A stretch of DNA of 64,000 nt from Bacillota bacterium. GTDB lineage: Bacteria; Bacillota; UBA4882; UBA8346. The stretch lies in NCBI GenBank assembly GCA_023435565.1, contig JAEYRN010000048.1, positions 1 to 64,000 on the forward strand, written 5' to 3'. The translations under genes and the position numbers were made by a program. Shown piece by piece: positions 63,907-64,000 of this stretch (its first letter is position 1; the number at the start of each line of letters is the position of its first letter). Below the pieces are notes generated by a model, which was not told the origin of the DNA, did no database searches, and saw only the letters and a program-made list of their open reading frames with translations.

Positions 63907-64000
63907 CGGTCCCCACCTTCCATTTTGAATAGATTCTCGACATCTAATATTAAAGATACTTTACCGTCACCCAAAATCGATGCTCCGGAAACAAAGTTTA
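63879..64000 (-). CDS. cheA: C-terminal end of histidine kinase CheA (partial)
   Basis: The minus-strand frame entering at the right edge reads NFVSGASILGDGKVSLILD, then VENLFKMEGGDR, and stops at 63879. This is the end of the CheW-like regulatory domain of CheA. The rest lies beyond the window. Confidence 0.85.
   Translation of the reverse strand, partial: NFVSGASILGDGKVSLILDVENLFKMEGGDRWKTTAVSI

Overview
The window looks like chromosomal DNA of an anaerobic, probably endospore-forming Bacillota with an outer membrane. It is AT-rich and Shine-Dalgarno sites are strong (AAGGAGG type). There is a Spo0E-like phosphatase. It also carries proteins expected only in a two-membrane cell: an Omp85-type barrel, a YjbH-like protein, a barrel ending in Phe, and a triple-SLH surface protein. 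Split ferredoxin-type glutamate synthase genes and an OLE RNA locus fit an anaerobic Clostridia/Limnochordia-like lineage. The species cannot be named from the sequence.

Layout. 1-9.9 kb: a CE2/SGNH esterase, then a minus-strand nitrogen assimilation operon. It holds a class-II glutamine amidotransferase, FMN/ferredoxin glutamate synthase core, polyferredoxin, FAD reductase and GXGXG subunit, then a mini-ORF like the end of glutamine synthetase, a terminator and asnB. A divergent FCD-type GntR regulator lies beside three GTATAC operator-like sites. 10-28 kb: housekeeping and envelope genes (YyaL/DUF255, two MATE exporters, ankyrin-PDZ protein, AraC/GyrI regulator, Spo0E, PadR-DUF1700-DUF4097 operon, nucleoside hydrolase, BMP-type binding protein, Crp regulator, DUF187 glycoside hydrolase, outer-membrane proteins).

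27.5-35 kb: a minus-strand isoprenoid/DNA-repair cluster xseA-xseB-ispA-DUF212-[OLE RNA]-oapA-dxs-VUT transporter. The 0.9-kb gap between the DUF212 gene and oapA holds a ~609-nt structured RNA with closing stem, consensus promoter and terminator. I identify it as OLE RNA with its membrane partner OapA.

35-49 kb is an accessory/defence region. It has a frameshifted nucleotidyltransferase with a small partner, a Septu-like PtuA/PtuB pair, decayed duplicate fragments, small HTH repressors with operator palindromes, small 2-TM proteins (one with a HEPN-like RNIVVH motif), an IS200/IS605 remnant, an ATPase-TOPRIM (OLD or fused PARIS-like) protein, a GC-richer HU-like gene, SseB-like and Kelch-like proteins, and a DUF559 nuclease between two 121-bp direct repeats.

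49-64 kb returns to core functions: AlkA-type glycosylase, HisF, zf-HC2 protein, Omp85 protein, LytTR-DUF3021 pair, SLH protein. It ends in a large minus-strand chemotaxis operon: cheA (partial), cheW, mcp, cheD, cheR, two cheB genes, a second mcp and a solute-binding protein.
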